Source of the DNA: Chloroflexota bacterium
GTDB lineage: Bacteria; Chloroflexota; Anaerolineae; Anaerolineales; UBA4823
DNA length: 39,506 bases
Assembly (NCBI GenBank): GCA_029265355.1
Contig: JAJUJL010000034.1
Span: 1-39,506, forward strand
Reading direction: 5' to 3'
Position numbers and translations under genes: made by a program. This document shows, piece after piece, positions 16,303 through 23,163 of the stretch. The notes under the pieces were generated by a model. That model was not told the origin of the DNA, made no database searches, and saw only the letters and a list, made by a program, of their open reading frames with translations. Every line of letters starts with the position of its first letter. Position 1 is the first letter of the stretch.

Positions 16303-18057
16303 TCAGATACCAAGCGCCCACCGCCATTTTTCGATCATCTCGCGACGCTGCACCGCATCCTCCGGCAAACGCAAAGGGCGTCCACGCGCATCAATGACCA
16401 CACCGAGAACACCGCCCACCACGCGCAGGCCTCCGCCTCTGCCTGCCGCGCCCATGCCAACATCCGTCCGCTGCAGCGGTCTCAACTCCAACCTGGCAAC
16501 TTTCCCTATCGGCAAGTGCAGCATCTCCAGCGATCCCTGCTTGATTTCCAGAGCGGTTTCGCTGTTGTCGTCTTGCAGCATGCGCACCCGCAAGATAGGG
16601 GTACCCGGTTTGGCTTCTGAAACAGGCGAGATGACCGTCCCAAGGCTGACAAAGGTATTGGGTTCCAACACCTGCACCGCCAGCACCGGATTGGTGGCGG
16701 CAGCCGCCCCCAAGGATGGCAAGATGTGGTTGTAGTCAATGGCCAGGGTGGTCACACCAGTGGGCTGCAGGCCATCGAGCAGCATCAGCAGGCTGTGCGC
16801 CGGACTCGGCGCCTGCGTGATGACAGCTCCTGAAGCAAAGATCGGTTCAAACCACGGCGTCAGTTGGGGTCCATACCGAAAAACTCTGGCAGGGAAGCCC
16901 TCCGATGTTTTTAACAAGGCGAGGCGCATCAACTGCCGGGCAATCGCTTGCTCGATATCCAAGTCTTCTGCAGTGGCCGGCAGGCTGCCTGCAAACAAGG
17001 ATTTATTGTACAAATAATCGCGCACATCGTCTGGCGGAATGGGCAAATGCAGCCAGCGCATCAACTCGCCGTCCTCGCTGAGATCGAAAACCTGCGTCAA
17101 ATTCGCGCTCATGCCCAGTTGGCTGTGCACACCCATGAACAGTTCACCCGAGAAAGCCGCAGCCAGCGTGGTAGAAAAGGCGCCAACATCGATCCCCAAT
17201 ACTCCCTTGCTTTGATCATAGACGCGGCTCAGGAAACGGATGACCCTGCCAAAGCCGGTAGCGGTTGGAATCAACCCACCGCCCGCCCAGGCATCCAATT
17301 CTTGCACACCGGTTAATTTCCGGCTGCGCACAGAGCGGTACACGCTTGCCAGGTGGACAGTCGCCGGCTCCAAATCTTCCTCAGTTAACGTCGGACGCAC
17401 ATTGGGCGCAAATGTCACATTCGCCAGTTTACCCAATGCCTCTTGCACCTGTGGCTTAAGTTCCTGGTTGCCAGCATACAGCACATCGGGCCTTTGCTCC
17501 TGCGGCATCAGATAACACGCCAACCCGATCGCCTCCAACAGCTTGAGCACCGACTGCGATGCTCCACCTTCGGTTCCACCGGCAACCAGGATCAAATCAG
17601 GCCGGATGCGTAGGATGGTATCCATGCGCGTCTCGGTTTTTCGGCGGTCGGTCAAATTTATCGTATCCATCAAGCGGGCGTAGGTGGAAGAAGCCAGGCG
17701 GCGCACACTCTCCAGGGAGACATCCTCCAGCAAGCCCACCGCCACGATCTTGAGCGGCTGGCCCACCGATAGCGTGGCGCACACCTTGTCCACACCAGAG
17801 CCGTCCGCTCTGCTGGGCAGGATGAGTTGCTCGTCCGCGCCAATCAGGGTTCTACCGGTAATCACCTGCAACCGATCCAAAGCCATGCGAATTCCTTCGC
17901 CGATGTCAAAGTAAGGTGCATGCGCCGTGGTTAGCGCAGACCCCGAGGCCAAAAAACGATAGCTGCCATCCACCACATCGAACAAAGATGCTCGTGTGTT
18001 GATGCTGCCCACATCAATTGCCAGCAAGGAGTCAGCGTCGATCAGCGAAGTCGCCAT
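16303..18057 (-). CDS. GlmL/MutL-like ATPase (actin/Hsp70 fold)
   Basis: A 584-residue protein of the MutL (GlmL) family, named after a gene beside clostridial glutamate mutase; it is unrelated to mismatch-repair MutL. Two phosphate-binding loops of the actin/Hsp70 superfamily are visible: AIDVGSINTRASLFDV (13-28) and GIDVGAFSTTLAA (288-300). The family's DLILVAGGTEGGAS lies at 154-167. A long C-terminal part (about 440-584) carries a beta-rich section and a glycine-rich patch (AAGRGGGLRVVGGVLGVVID). In the known context the protein is thought to maintain a B12-dependent mutase, but no mutase subunit lies in this window. Its neighbours are membrane proteins, so here it probably serves as the energy-using part of a membrane complex; that is inference. 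The gap from the upstream gene is 6 bp. Confidence 0.88.
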   Translation of the reverse strand: MATSLIDADSLLAIDVGSINTRASLFDVVDGSYRFLASGSALTTAHAPYFDIGEGIRMALDRLQVITGRTLIGADEQLILPSRADGSGVDKVCATLSVGQPLKIVAVGLLEDVSLESVRRLASSTYARLMDTINLTDRRKTETRMDTILRIRPDLILVAGGTEGGASQSVLKLLEAIGLACYLMPQEQRPDVLYAGNQELKPQVQEALGKLANVTFAPNVRPTLTEEDLEPATVHLASVYRSVRSRKLTGVQELDAWAGGGLIPTATGFGRVIRFLSRVYDQSKGVLGIDVGAFSTTLAAAFSGELFMGVHSQLGMSANLTQVFDLSEDGELMRWLHLPIPPDDVRDYLYNKSLFAGSLPATAEDLDIEQAIARQLMRLALLKTSEGFPARVFRYGPQLTPWFEPIFASGAVITQAPSPAHSLLMLLDGLQPTGVTTLAIDYNHILPSLGAAAATNPVLAVQVLEPNTFVSLGTVISPVSEAKPGTPILRVRMLQDDNSETALEIKQGSLEMLHLPIGKVARLELRPLQRTDVGMGAAGRGGGLRVVGGVLGVVIDARGRPLRLPEDAVQRREMIEKWRWALGI

Positions 18058-18063
18058 GCAGCT

Positions 18064-18768
18064 CTATCCAGGGAAGATCAAGGGAGTTAGAAACTCCCGG
18101 AGGAATTCCAAACGTTCAACCAGTGCAGCAAAAGCTGCCAGGAATGCACCGGCAAATGTTGCGCCCAGGGTAACCGCAATAAATCCTTTTCCGATTTGAG
18201 CCACGATTTCCAACCAGGGGCTGCGCCGCGGCACGCCTCCCAGGCCAGGGCGGGCTCCAAAATGAAAATAGGCCAGCGTGCTGGTTGTGCCAACCAACAG
18301 CACCAATCCCGAAGCCACCTGCAACCAGGCTTCGCCTGGGCCTCGTCCTGCCGGATTCCAGTCCAATGCATTGATCGCAGCCAACACCTGGGGAAAAATT
18401 GTACCGATAACAGCGCCGCCCACCGCCGTGGCTGCACCAACGCCAACCAGGAAGGCAACCGCCGGCGAGCCAAACCAGGAGAGGCGCGAGGACATTTTCA
18501 GTAGCAGCAACCCGGCAAAGATTAACGGGAAAAGCACGAACAACCTTTCCGACTGACCGCCAAAGATCAGCGGAGAAAGAAGTTGAGGCCAAATCACGCT
18601 GTACCATGCCACAATCAGCGCATATCCTGCCGAGGCGCCAATGAAAAGATTGATCGAGACGCGGAAGAAAGGATTATCGCCCAGGATGTAGCTAAAAACC
18701 ATCACCGTCAAGAAGAATCCCACCAGGCCGCCGATCAACTCCATGAGCGCCGAGCTTTCCAGATTCAC
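18064..18768 (-). CDS. Polytopic membrane protein of the GlmL operon
   Basis: A 234-residue integral membrane protein with six or seven predicted spans: around ELIGGLVGFFLTVMVFSYIL, SINLFIGASAGYALIVAWYS, LFVLFPLIFAGLLLL, PAVAFLVGVGAATAVGGAVIG, WLQVASGLVLLVGTTSTLAYF and a C-terminal helix IGKGFIAVTLGATFAGAFLAA. The glycine/alanine-rich helices suggest tight helix packing. I recognise no named family or catalytic residues. Its ATG overlaps the stop of the zinc-ribbon/PDWL gene by four bases (ATGA), and it ends 6 bp before the GlmL-like gene, so it is made in step with both. Confidence 0.85.
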   Translation of the reverse strand: MNLESSALMELIGGLVGFFLTVMVFSYILGDNPFFRVSINLFIGASAGYALIVAWYSVIWPQLLSPLIFGGQSERLFVLFPLIFAGLLLLKMSSRLSWFGSPAVAFLVGVGAATAVGGAVIGTIFPQVLAAINALDWNPAGRGPGEAWLQVASGLVLLVGTTSTLAYFHFGARPGLGGVPRRSPWLEIVAQIGKGFIAVTLGATFAGAFLAAFAALVERLEFLREFLTPLIFPG

Positions 18769-21074
18769 GAGCTAGCCTCCTTTCGTGCATCAACGCTCGC
18801 ATTCGATTTGCTGAATCGATCGATCGTCCATCCCAAGCCGCCCAACAAGACCACCAACACAATCGCCAGGGGTACACCCAAACCAGATATTGACCAATAA
18901 GCGCCTCCCAGTCCCGGCCTGGCCAAAGAAGCCTCGTAAGCGGCTCCGCTGGAGACACCCGCCAGCATACCGCTCACAAGCCTGGGGGTGCCTTCATAAT
19001 ATGGTCGCACCACCGGCTCTGCCTGCGCGCTGACCAGCATCAAGAGAGGTTTACCGACCAGCTCCCTGCGCGTCTGCTCCACCCAGGCTCGGGCAACCTC
19101 AGGGTCGTTGGTGATCACGATCACCATACCGAAATCGGATAAACGGTTGATATTCGTCAGAGGGCCGGTGTTCCAGAGGTCAGCATCTTCAGCGGCGTTG
19201 AGTGCGTCTGGCAGCAATTGCTGGGGGGATTGCACAAAGGCAAACAATCCTGCGGTACCTCCGGGGATGTAGCCAAGATTGGCATATTGCATCATATCCT
19301 GGTATGTATGTCCGCCATTCGCATTGGTGCTGGCAATCAGGTGTTCCGCCAAGGCTGGGCCTGCTGGCTGCGAGGACACCAAAGCCAGATAAGCGCCTTT
19401 GATCATGAGGTGATCGAAGATTCCGCTGGCAATTGCTTCCATCTCGCCACTGAAGCCAGCCGGGTAATCAACGGCAACAAGCACAGGCGCTCCTGCGGGC
19501 AAGTTGTCCACCGCAGCGCGGGCGCTGAACACCGCCGGAGATAGGACCGGCGGCGGAGAAGACACCAGGCCGAAAATGGATTGGGACAAAACTGCCGCTA
19601 CCAAAGCCAGGAACACAACCAGGCGCAGCAATTGTTGTGAAGAAATCACAGGGCTCTCGCGCAGTTCACGCGGTTTGCCCTCCATCTTGATCATCTTCTC
19701 CAGCATCTCAGCCTGCGCCCGTTGGGTATCGCTGAGTTGCAGTTTCAAGGTGTACGCCTGGGGCGCTCGCTGAGAAGCGATCTCAGGCTCGGCTGGCAGT
19801 ACCCCCCTCAAGCCTGCCAGCGGCCCACTCGAGATGACTTTTTGCTCATCCTGGCTGCGCATCGGAATGACCGGAGCGGCGGCTTCGACAGGGCGCATCG
19901 CCTCCAGCCAGCTTGGCAACTCAGCTCGCGCCAATCCCGGCTCTTCGGGTAAAACCGGAGCAGCGCTCGAAGCTCCTTCTGCCAGCGATTCGTCTTCAAA
20001 CCCAGGCAAGTCTTCTACAAATGGGCTCACAGAAACCCGCCCAGGTTCACCAGGCGTCGACGAAGTAACCTGCTCGCCTTCGAAAGGTGAAGCGCCAAGA
20101 ACTGGCGCGTTCTCTGCCCGTTCAGCAAACAAATTATCAGTCGCTCGGTCCTGCCCAGTTTTTTCTTCAGGGGCCGATTCCTGGGGCGTCGGTGCTGCCA
20201 TTCCGGAAAGCCAGTCCGGAATTTCAGCATCCGCAGAAGCAGAAAATATGGATGGCGGGAACGAGGGGGGCGCGAGAGATTCATCGGGCAGCGATGGCTC
20301 AGAGCTGGAGTGCCAATCCGATTGATCTACGGAGCTTGCCGGATGGTCTTCTTCCTGCGTTGGTGTTTCGGACTTCTCCAGCTTCGAAGCTGCTTTGTCG
20401 ATGCCCGCCAGCCAGTCTGGAATTTCTGGCGCCTCGAGCGGCTCACCTTCCACATTCTGAGATTTCTGACGCCCAAGCAACCACTCTGGGATGTCGTCAC
20501 TGGCAGGTTGCGCGGCATCCACAGATGGCGATGGTTTGTTGGCGGTGAGCCAGTCGGGAATATCCTCCGCTGGCTCGATTGAACTCTCTGCACTGCTTAA
20601 CCCCGCCAACCAGTCGGGTAGAGGCTCTTCAGTTTCCGAGCTGCCCAGTGCCTCCAGGTTATCTGCCGGTGCACCCTCATCTTCCAGTTTTCGAGCGCGA
20701 ATTCGCTGCAGCCAGTCTGGTTCGGCGTCTTCTCGAGGCGGAGGAGCACCAGCCGTCGGTCGGTCTGGGCGTGCAGATTGCGGTTTCTTGGTTGGTTCAG
20801 AATCGACTGCCTGGGAACGAATGTCAGCCAACCAATCCGGAAGCTCATCATCCTGAGCACTGGCTCCTGGCGGCGGCGCCCACCAATCTGCTTCACTTGG
20901 CCCCTGGTCTTTCTCGCCCTCTGGCACATTGCGCAAGCTGGCGAGCCAATCTTCCAATTCAGAACCGCCCGCGCCTGTCAGCGGCGTCAAACGCGCCTGG
21001 CAAAATCGGCAAATCTCCAACTCGGCCGGGTTCAGCTTACCACACAGGGGACAACGTACATCTGCCATGCTCAT
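18765..21074 (-). CDS. Zinc-ribbon membrane protein with nine PDWL-type motifs
   Basis: A 769-residue protein in four parts. Residues 8-25 are a zinc ribbon (CPLC, then CRFC; cysteines 8, 11, 22, 25). Residues 35-400 are an acidic, Pro/Ser/Glu-rich, probably disordered region with a short motif of the form [IL]-P-[DE]-W-L repeated: cores at 41-44, 79-82, 119-122, 153-156, 173-176, 196-199, 219-222, 286-289 and 387-390, often followed by AG or a small pair and a hydrophobic residue. A charged, probably helical stretch (about 440-475) leads to a membrane span (482-504). An outside domain of about 230 residues (VLVAVDYPAGFSGEMEAIA, HLMIKGAYLALVSSQP, YANLGYIPGGTAGL) ends in a second span (GVPLAIVLVVLLGGLGW) and a short basic tail. 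So the motif region is cytoplasmic and could dock several partner copies. Starts and stops overlap both neighbours. Confidence 0.85.
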   Translation of the reverse strand: MSMADVRCPLCGKLNPAELEICRFCQARLTPLTGAGGSELEDWLASLRNVPEGEKDQGPSEADWWAPPPGASAQDDELPDWLADIRSQAVDSEPTKKPQSARPDRPTAGAPPPREDAEPDWLQRIRARKLEDEGAPADNLEALGSSETEEPLPDWLAGLSSAESSIEPAEDIPDWLTANKPSPSVDAAQPASDDIPEWLLGRQKSQNVEGEPLEAPEIPDWLAGIDKAASKLEKSETPTQEEDHPASSVDQSDWHSSSEPSLPDESLAPPSFPPSIFSASADAEIPDWLSGMAAPTPQESAPEEKTGQDRATDNLFAERAENAPVLGASPFEGEQVTSSTPGEPGRVSVSPFVEDLPGFEDESLAEGASSAAPVLPEEPGLARAELPSWLEAMRPVEAAAPVIPMRSQDEQKVISSGPLAGLRGVLPAEPEIASQRAPQAYTLKLQLSDTQRAQAEMLEKMIKMEGKPRELRESPVISSQQLLRLVVFLALVAAVLSQSIFGLVSSPPPVLSPAVFSARAAVDNLPAGAPVLVAVDYPAGFSGEMEAIASGIFDHLMIKGAYLALVSSQPAGPALAEHLIASTNANGGHTYQDMMQYANLGYIPGGTAGLFAFVQSPQQLLPDALNAAEDADLWNTGPLTNINRLSDFGMVIVITNDPEVARAWVEQTRRELVGKPLLMLVSAQAEPVVRPYYEGTPRLVSGMLAGVSSGAAYEASLARPGLGGAYWSISGLGVPLAIVLVVLLGGLGWTIDRFSKSNASVDARKEASS

Positions 21075-21697
21075 CGTCCATAGGGCCGGTCAGCCCCCAG
21101 AATGACACGCAAGCCTACCGCAATGGTGCCCAACCCGATCCCCAGCAACAAACCTCTACCACCCGCTACCGAAGGTACGCCTGCGATCCACTCTCTTAGC
21201 CCGCCTGCGCCGTGCAATCCAGGGATATTCAGTCCAAAAAGGGGCACCGCGCCAGCCAGCATCACCAAAGCGGTCGCCAGGAACAGCAAGTTGAACCAGT
21301 TTGCGCTGCGCCTTAACATGCGCGCCGCGGCAACCACCAATACCACCGTCAACAGCGCCATCACGCTGCTCTCGACAGGCAGTTGGACGTATTGATAAAT
21401 CCACAAAGCCAGGGTATTAGTGGGGCCAAGCAGTCCGGCAATGATCGCAGTAAGAATGAGCGATACCACCAACAGCAGCGAGTAAATGCTGCTGCCTCCT
21501 TGCGCAGTACTCATTTTGCGCCAGTGCACCATCAGCAGATTCACGACGCCCACCACCAACGCAATGGCGGCCAGGATGACGGTGTAACGCAAAAACACAT
21601 CTCGGAGTAGTACCAACAGGGACAGATCAATGAAATAGCCGGCTAAGACAACCAGCCCAAACGTAATTGCAATGGCAGCCGAAAAAGCCGACTTCAT
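21071..21697 (-). CDS. Polytopic membrane protein of the GlmL operon
   Basis: A 208-residue membrane protein from the ATG at 21697, which overlaps the upstream stop as ATGA; the open frame extends 19 residues further but those lie inside the previous gene. About six spans are predicted, around FSAAIAITFGLVVLAGYFI, YTVILAAIALVVGVVNLLM, SLLLVVSLILTAIIAGLLG, ESSVMALLTVVLVVAAARML, LLFLATALVMLAGAVPLFG and GLLLGIGLGTIAVGLRVILG. There are no recognisable catalytic motifs. Its stop overlaps the ATG of the zinc-ribbon gene. Role unknown beyond likely membership of a membrane complex. Confidence 0.83.
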   Translation of the reverse strand: MKSAFSAAIAITFGLVVLAGYFIDLSLLVLLRDVFLRYTVILAAIALVVGVVNLLMVHWRKMSTAQGGSSIYSLLLVVSLILTAIIAGLLGPTNTLALWIYQYVQLPVESSVMALLTVVLVVAAARMLRRSANWFNLLFLATALVMLAGAVPLFGLNIPGLHGAGGLREWIAGVPSVAGGRGLLLGIGLGTIAVGLRVILGADRPYGR

Positions 21698-22443
21698 ACC
21701 ACCCCCAAGATTTTCAACACCGCGCCCACCAGCATGGCGACAATCAATGTCCAACGGAAGAAGTCCTGGGCGCGTAAGCTGGCAGTATTGATTGCGCTGC
21801 TGTTAAGATATGCGGCGGCGGCATAAAATTCCTCGCCCAGCAGCGGCTCCTGCGCCGAGGCCACCAGCACCGCCTGGGCAGGCAAACTATCACTGCCTCC
21901 CAGGGTGATACCGCCTATTTGCGATGTGGCATCCGCAATCAATGCCGCCTCACTGCCGATGTGTCCGGCGATCACCGTGGCGCTGACCTGTTCACTGCTC
22001 ACGACCTGCACTGTTCCGGTCACATAGGATAGCGGCGTAATACCAACAACCTGCCCAAGGTTGGGATCGAACTGGTTAGAAGCGCCGATCGCAGCAAAGG
22101 CAGTGCTCATTGTATCTTGTGACAGGATGCCCAGCGTGCCATCGCCAGAGGTCGCAATGCTCGGTTTGTCGCTGATCGAAGCAGTCCGCGCCACGCGTTC
22201 CAGCACGCCCAATCCAACCAGCGCTGCACCCGCTTGCAAGCCATTGAACTCGCCGCTGCCCAGGCTGACGTGCATACACCGGCCCGACTCAACGGCGATA
22301 CCAATCGCCTGGGTCAGGCGCTGGTAAGCCCTCAAAACGCGCAAGTTGCCCCCAGGTCGCCTCCTGCCCATGGCAGCAAACACCAACATCAGCGCCAGGA
22401 ATAACAGCACAAAGGCCAGGCCTAAAATACCCGGGGTGATCAT
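21694..22443 (-). CDS. Membrane-anchored protein, DUF6754-like (from memory)
   Basis: About 249 residues, with a membrane helix at each end (ITPGILGLAFVLLFLALMLVFA and FFRWTLIVAMLVGAVLKILGVV) and a globular part between. The middle is alanine- and glycine-rich: HVSLGSGEFNG, AALVGLGVLERVARTASISD, TSGDGTLGILSQDTM, GHIGSEAALIADAT, GSDSLPAQAVLVASAQEPLLGEEFYAAAAYL. I associate these blocks with the orphan family DUF6754, found in Chloroflexota, but I have not checked this. Start choice is uncertain: ATG at 22443, just after the upstream stop, or GTG at 22458 or 22449. Its stop TGA overlaps the next ATG. Confidence 0.8.
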   Translation of the reverse strand: MITPGILGLAFVLLFLALMLVFAAMGRRRPGGNLRVLRAYQRLTQAIGIAVESGRCMHVSLGSGEFNGLQAGAALVGLGVLERVARTASISDKPSIATSGDGTLGILSQDTMSTAFAAIGASNQFDPNLGQVVGITPLSYVTGTVQVVSSEQVSATVIAGHIGSEAALIADATSQIGGITLGGSDSLPAQAVLVASAQEPLLGEEFYAAAAYLNSSAINTASLRAQDFFRWTLIVAMLVGAVLKILGVV

Positions 22444-22448
22444 TTCCA

Positions 22449-22709
22449 CTAAGGCCACTGGTTTTCAGTCTCCCTCAGGAATTTAGAGAACGCCTGCACC
22501 TGATCAGGATTTTCCAACAGGCCAGCCAGGGCGGTCAAGTCTGCATCCGAAAACATCAGGCGCAACACCGGTTGGCCGAGATACAACGCCTGGGCTCCGA
22601 ACCAGGTCATTGGGCCGCTGGCTTCCAGGAAGGAAGCTGCCCAATCGGATAACCCCCAGCCACGGAGCCGCTCAGCCCATGACCGCCACATCTGCTGGTT
22701 GGTCACCAT
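22449..22709 (-). CDS. Small hypothetical protein, first gene of the GlmL operon
   Basis: An 86-residue soluble protein from the ATG at 22709; the open frame continues upstream but only through promoter-like sequence. It is rich in Trp and Leu (MWRSWAERLRGWGLSDWAASFLEAS, GPMTWFGAQALYLGQPVLRLM) and ends LLENPDQVQAFSKFLRETENQWP, so it is probably all-helical. I recognise no family. The stop (TAG) lies within 10 bp of the next gene's start. TATACT six bases before the ATG marks this as the start of the operon. Confidence 0.7.
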   Translation of the reverse strand: MVTNQQMWRSWAERLRGWGLSDWAASFLEASGPMTWFGAQALYLGQPVLRLMFSDADLTALAGLLENPDQVQAFSKFLRETENQWP

Positions 22710-22715
22710 GGTCAC

Positions 22716-22721
22716 AGTATA
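22716..22721 (-). promoter_or_regulatory. -10 element of the GlmL operon, leaderless type
   Basis: On the minus strand TATACT (22721-22716) is followed by GTGACC and then the ATG at 22709. No Shine-Dalgarno fits between. The -35 region is a weak match, so the promoter call rests mainly on the -10 box and its spacing, which agrees with the other leaderless-type starts in the window. Confidence 0.45.
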
Positions 22722-23163
22722 GCACAAATCCGATCTATCCGGTAAGTGTTGCAAGGCTATCAAGATTGTATAGCAGCAGTTCCACATGGGGCGATCTCAT
22801 TACATGCAATAATAGTATTCTGCGGTTCCGTGCAGTATTTGTTGCAATACGCCCATTCAACCATATCCATCATAGCGTCAGTGCGGAAAAGGGGGTTGGA
22901 GGTGATTCTGGGCTGCGAAGCCGCCCAGAATCACCTCCCCCAAAACACATCTCTTGTTATCCCGAACTCACTCAATAATAACAACTTTTGTCTGAAATGT
23001 GACAGGGTACAGGTATTTTACATGCCATATATAACTACCCATCCCGGATAAGGAGGAATACACTTGGAGGAGTGAAAAAATACCTTTTTGCGCATGTTCA
23101 CGATAAACTTGTCTGAAAATTTCAGGCTCGAAATAAAAATTTGTCAAGAATTGGAGTGAAGAT
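22722..23163 (+). other. Divergent intergenic region and leader of nifJ
   Basis: About 450 bp without a credible gene between the GlmL operon and nifJ, visibly richer in A and T than its surroundings. It holds a 16-bp perfect hairpin (22898-22938, listed separately). Further right, TTGTTA (22954-22959), a 16-bp spacer and TAATAA (22976-22981) form a possible nifJ promoter, which would give a leader of about 175 nt. AAGGAGG at about 23051-23057 is a good Shine-Dalgarno, but the only frame it could serve is TTG GAG GAG TGA. The nifJ Shine-Dalgarno is GGAG seven bases before the ATG. Confidence 0.4.
22898..22938. repeat. Perfect 16-bp inverted repeat upstream of nifJ
   Basis: Arms 22898-22913 and 22923-22938 pair perfectly around a 9-base loop. 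The left arm begins GGAGGTGATTC, a perfect Shine-Dalgarno-like string, and the right arm ends AATCACCTCC, like the 16S rRNA 3' end. Both neighbouring genes start away from this hairpin, so it does not end any visible transcript. It could be an operator, a repeat unit or an mRNA structure. Confidence 0.7.

Noticed and set aside
22898-22938. Hairpin as an intrinsic terminator
   Set aside because: Both flanking genes are transcribed away from it, and no T-run follows on the plus strand.
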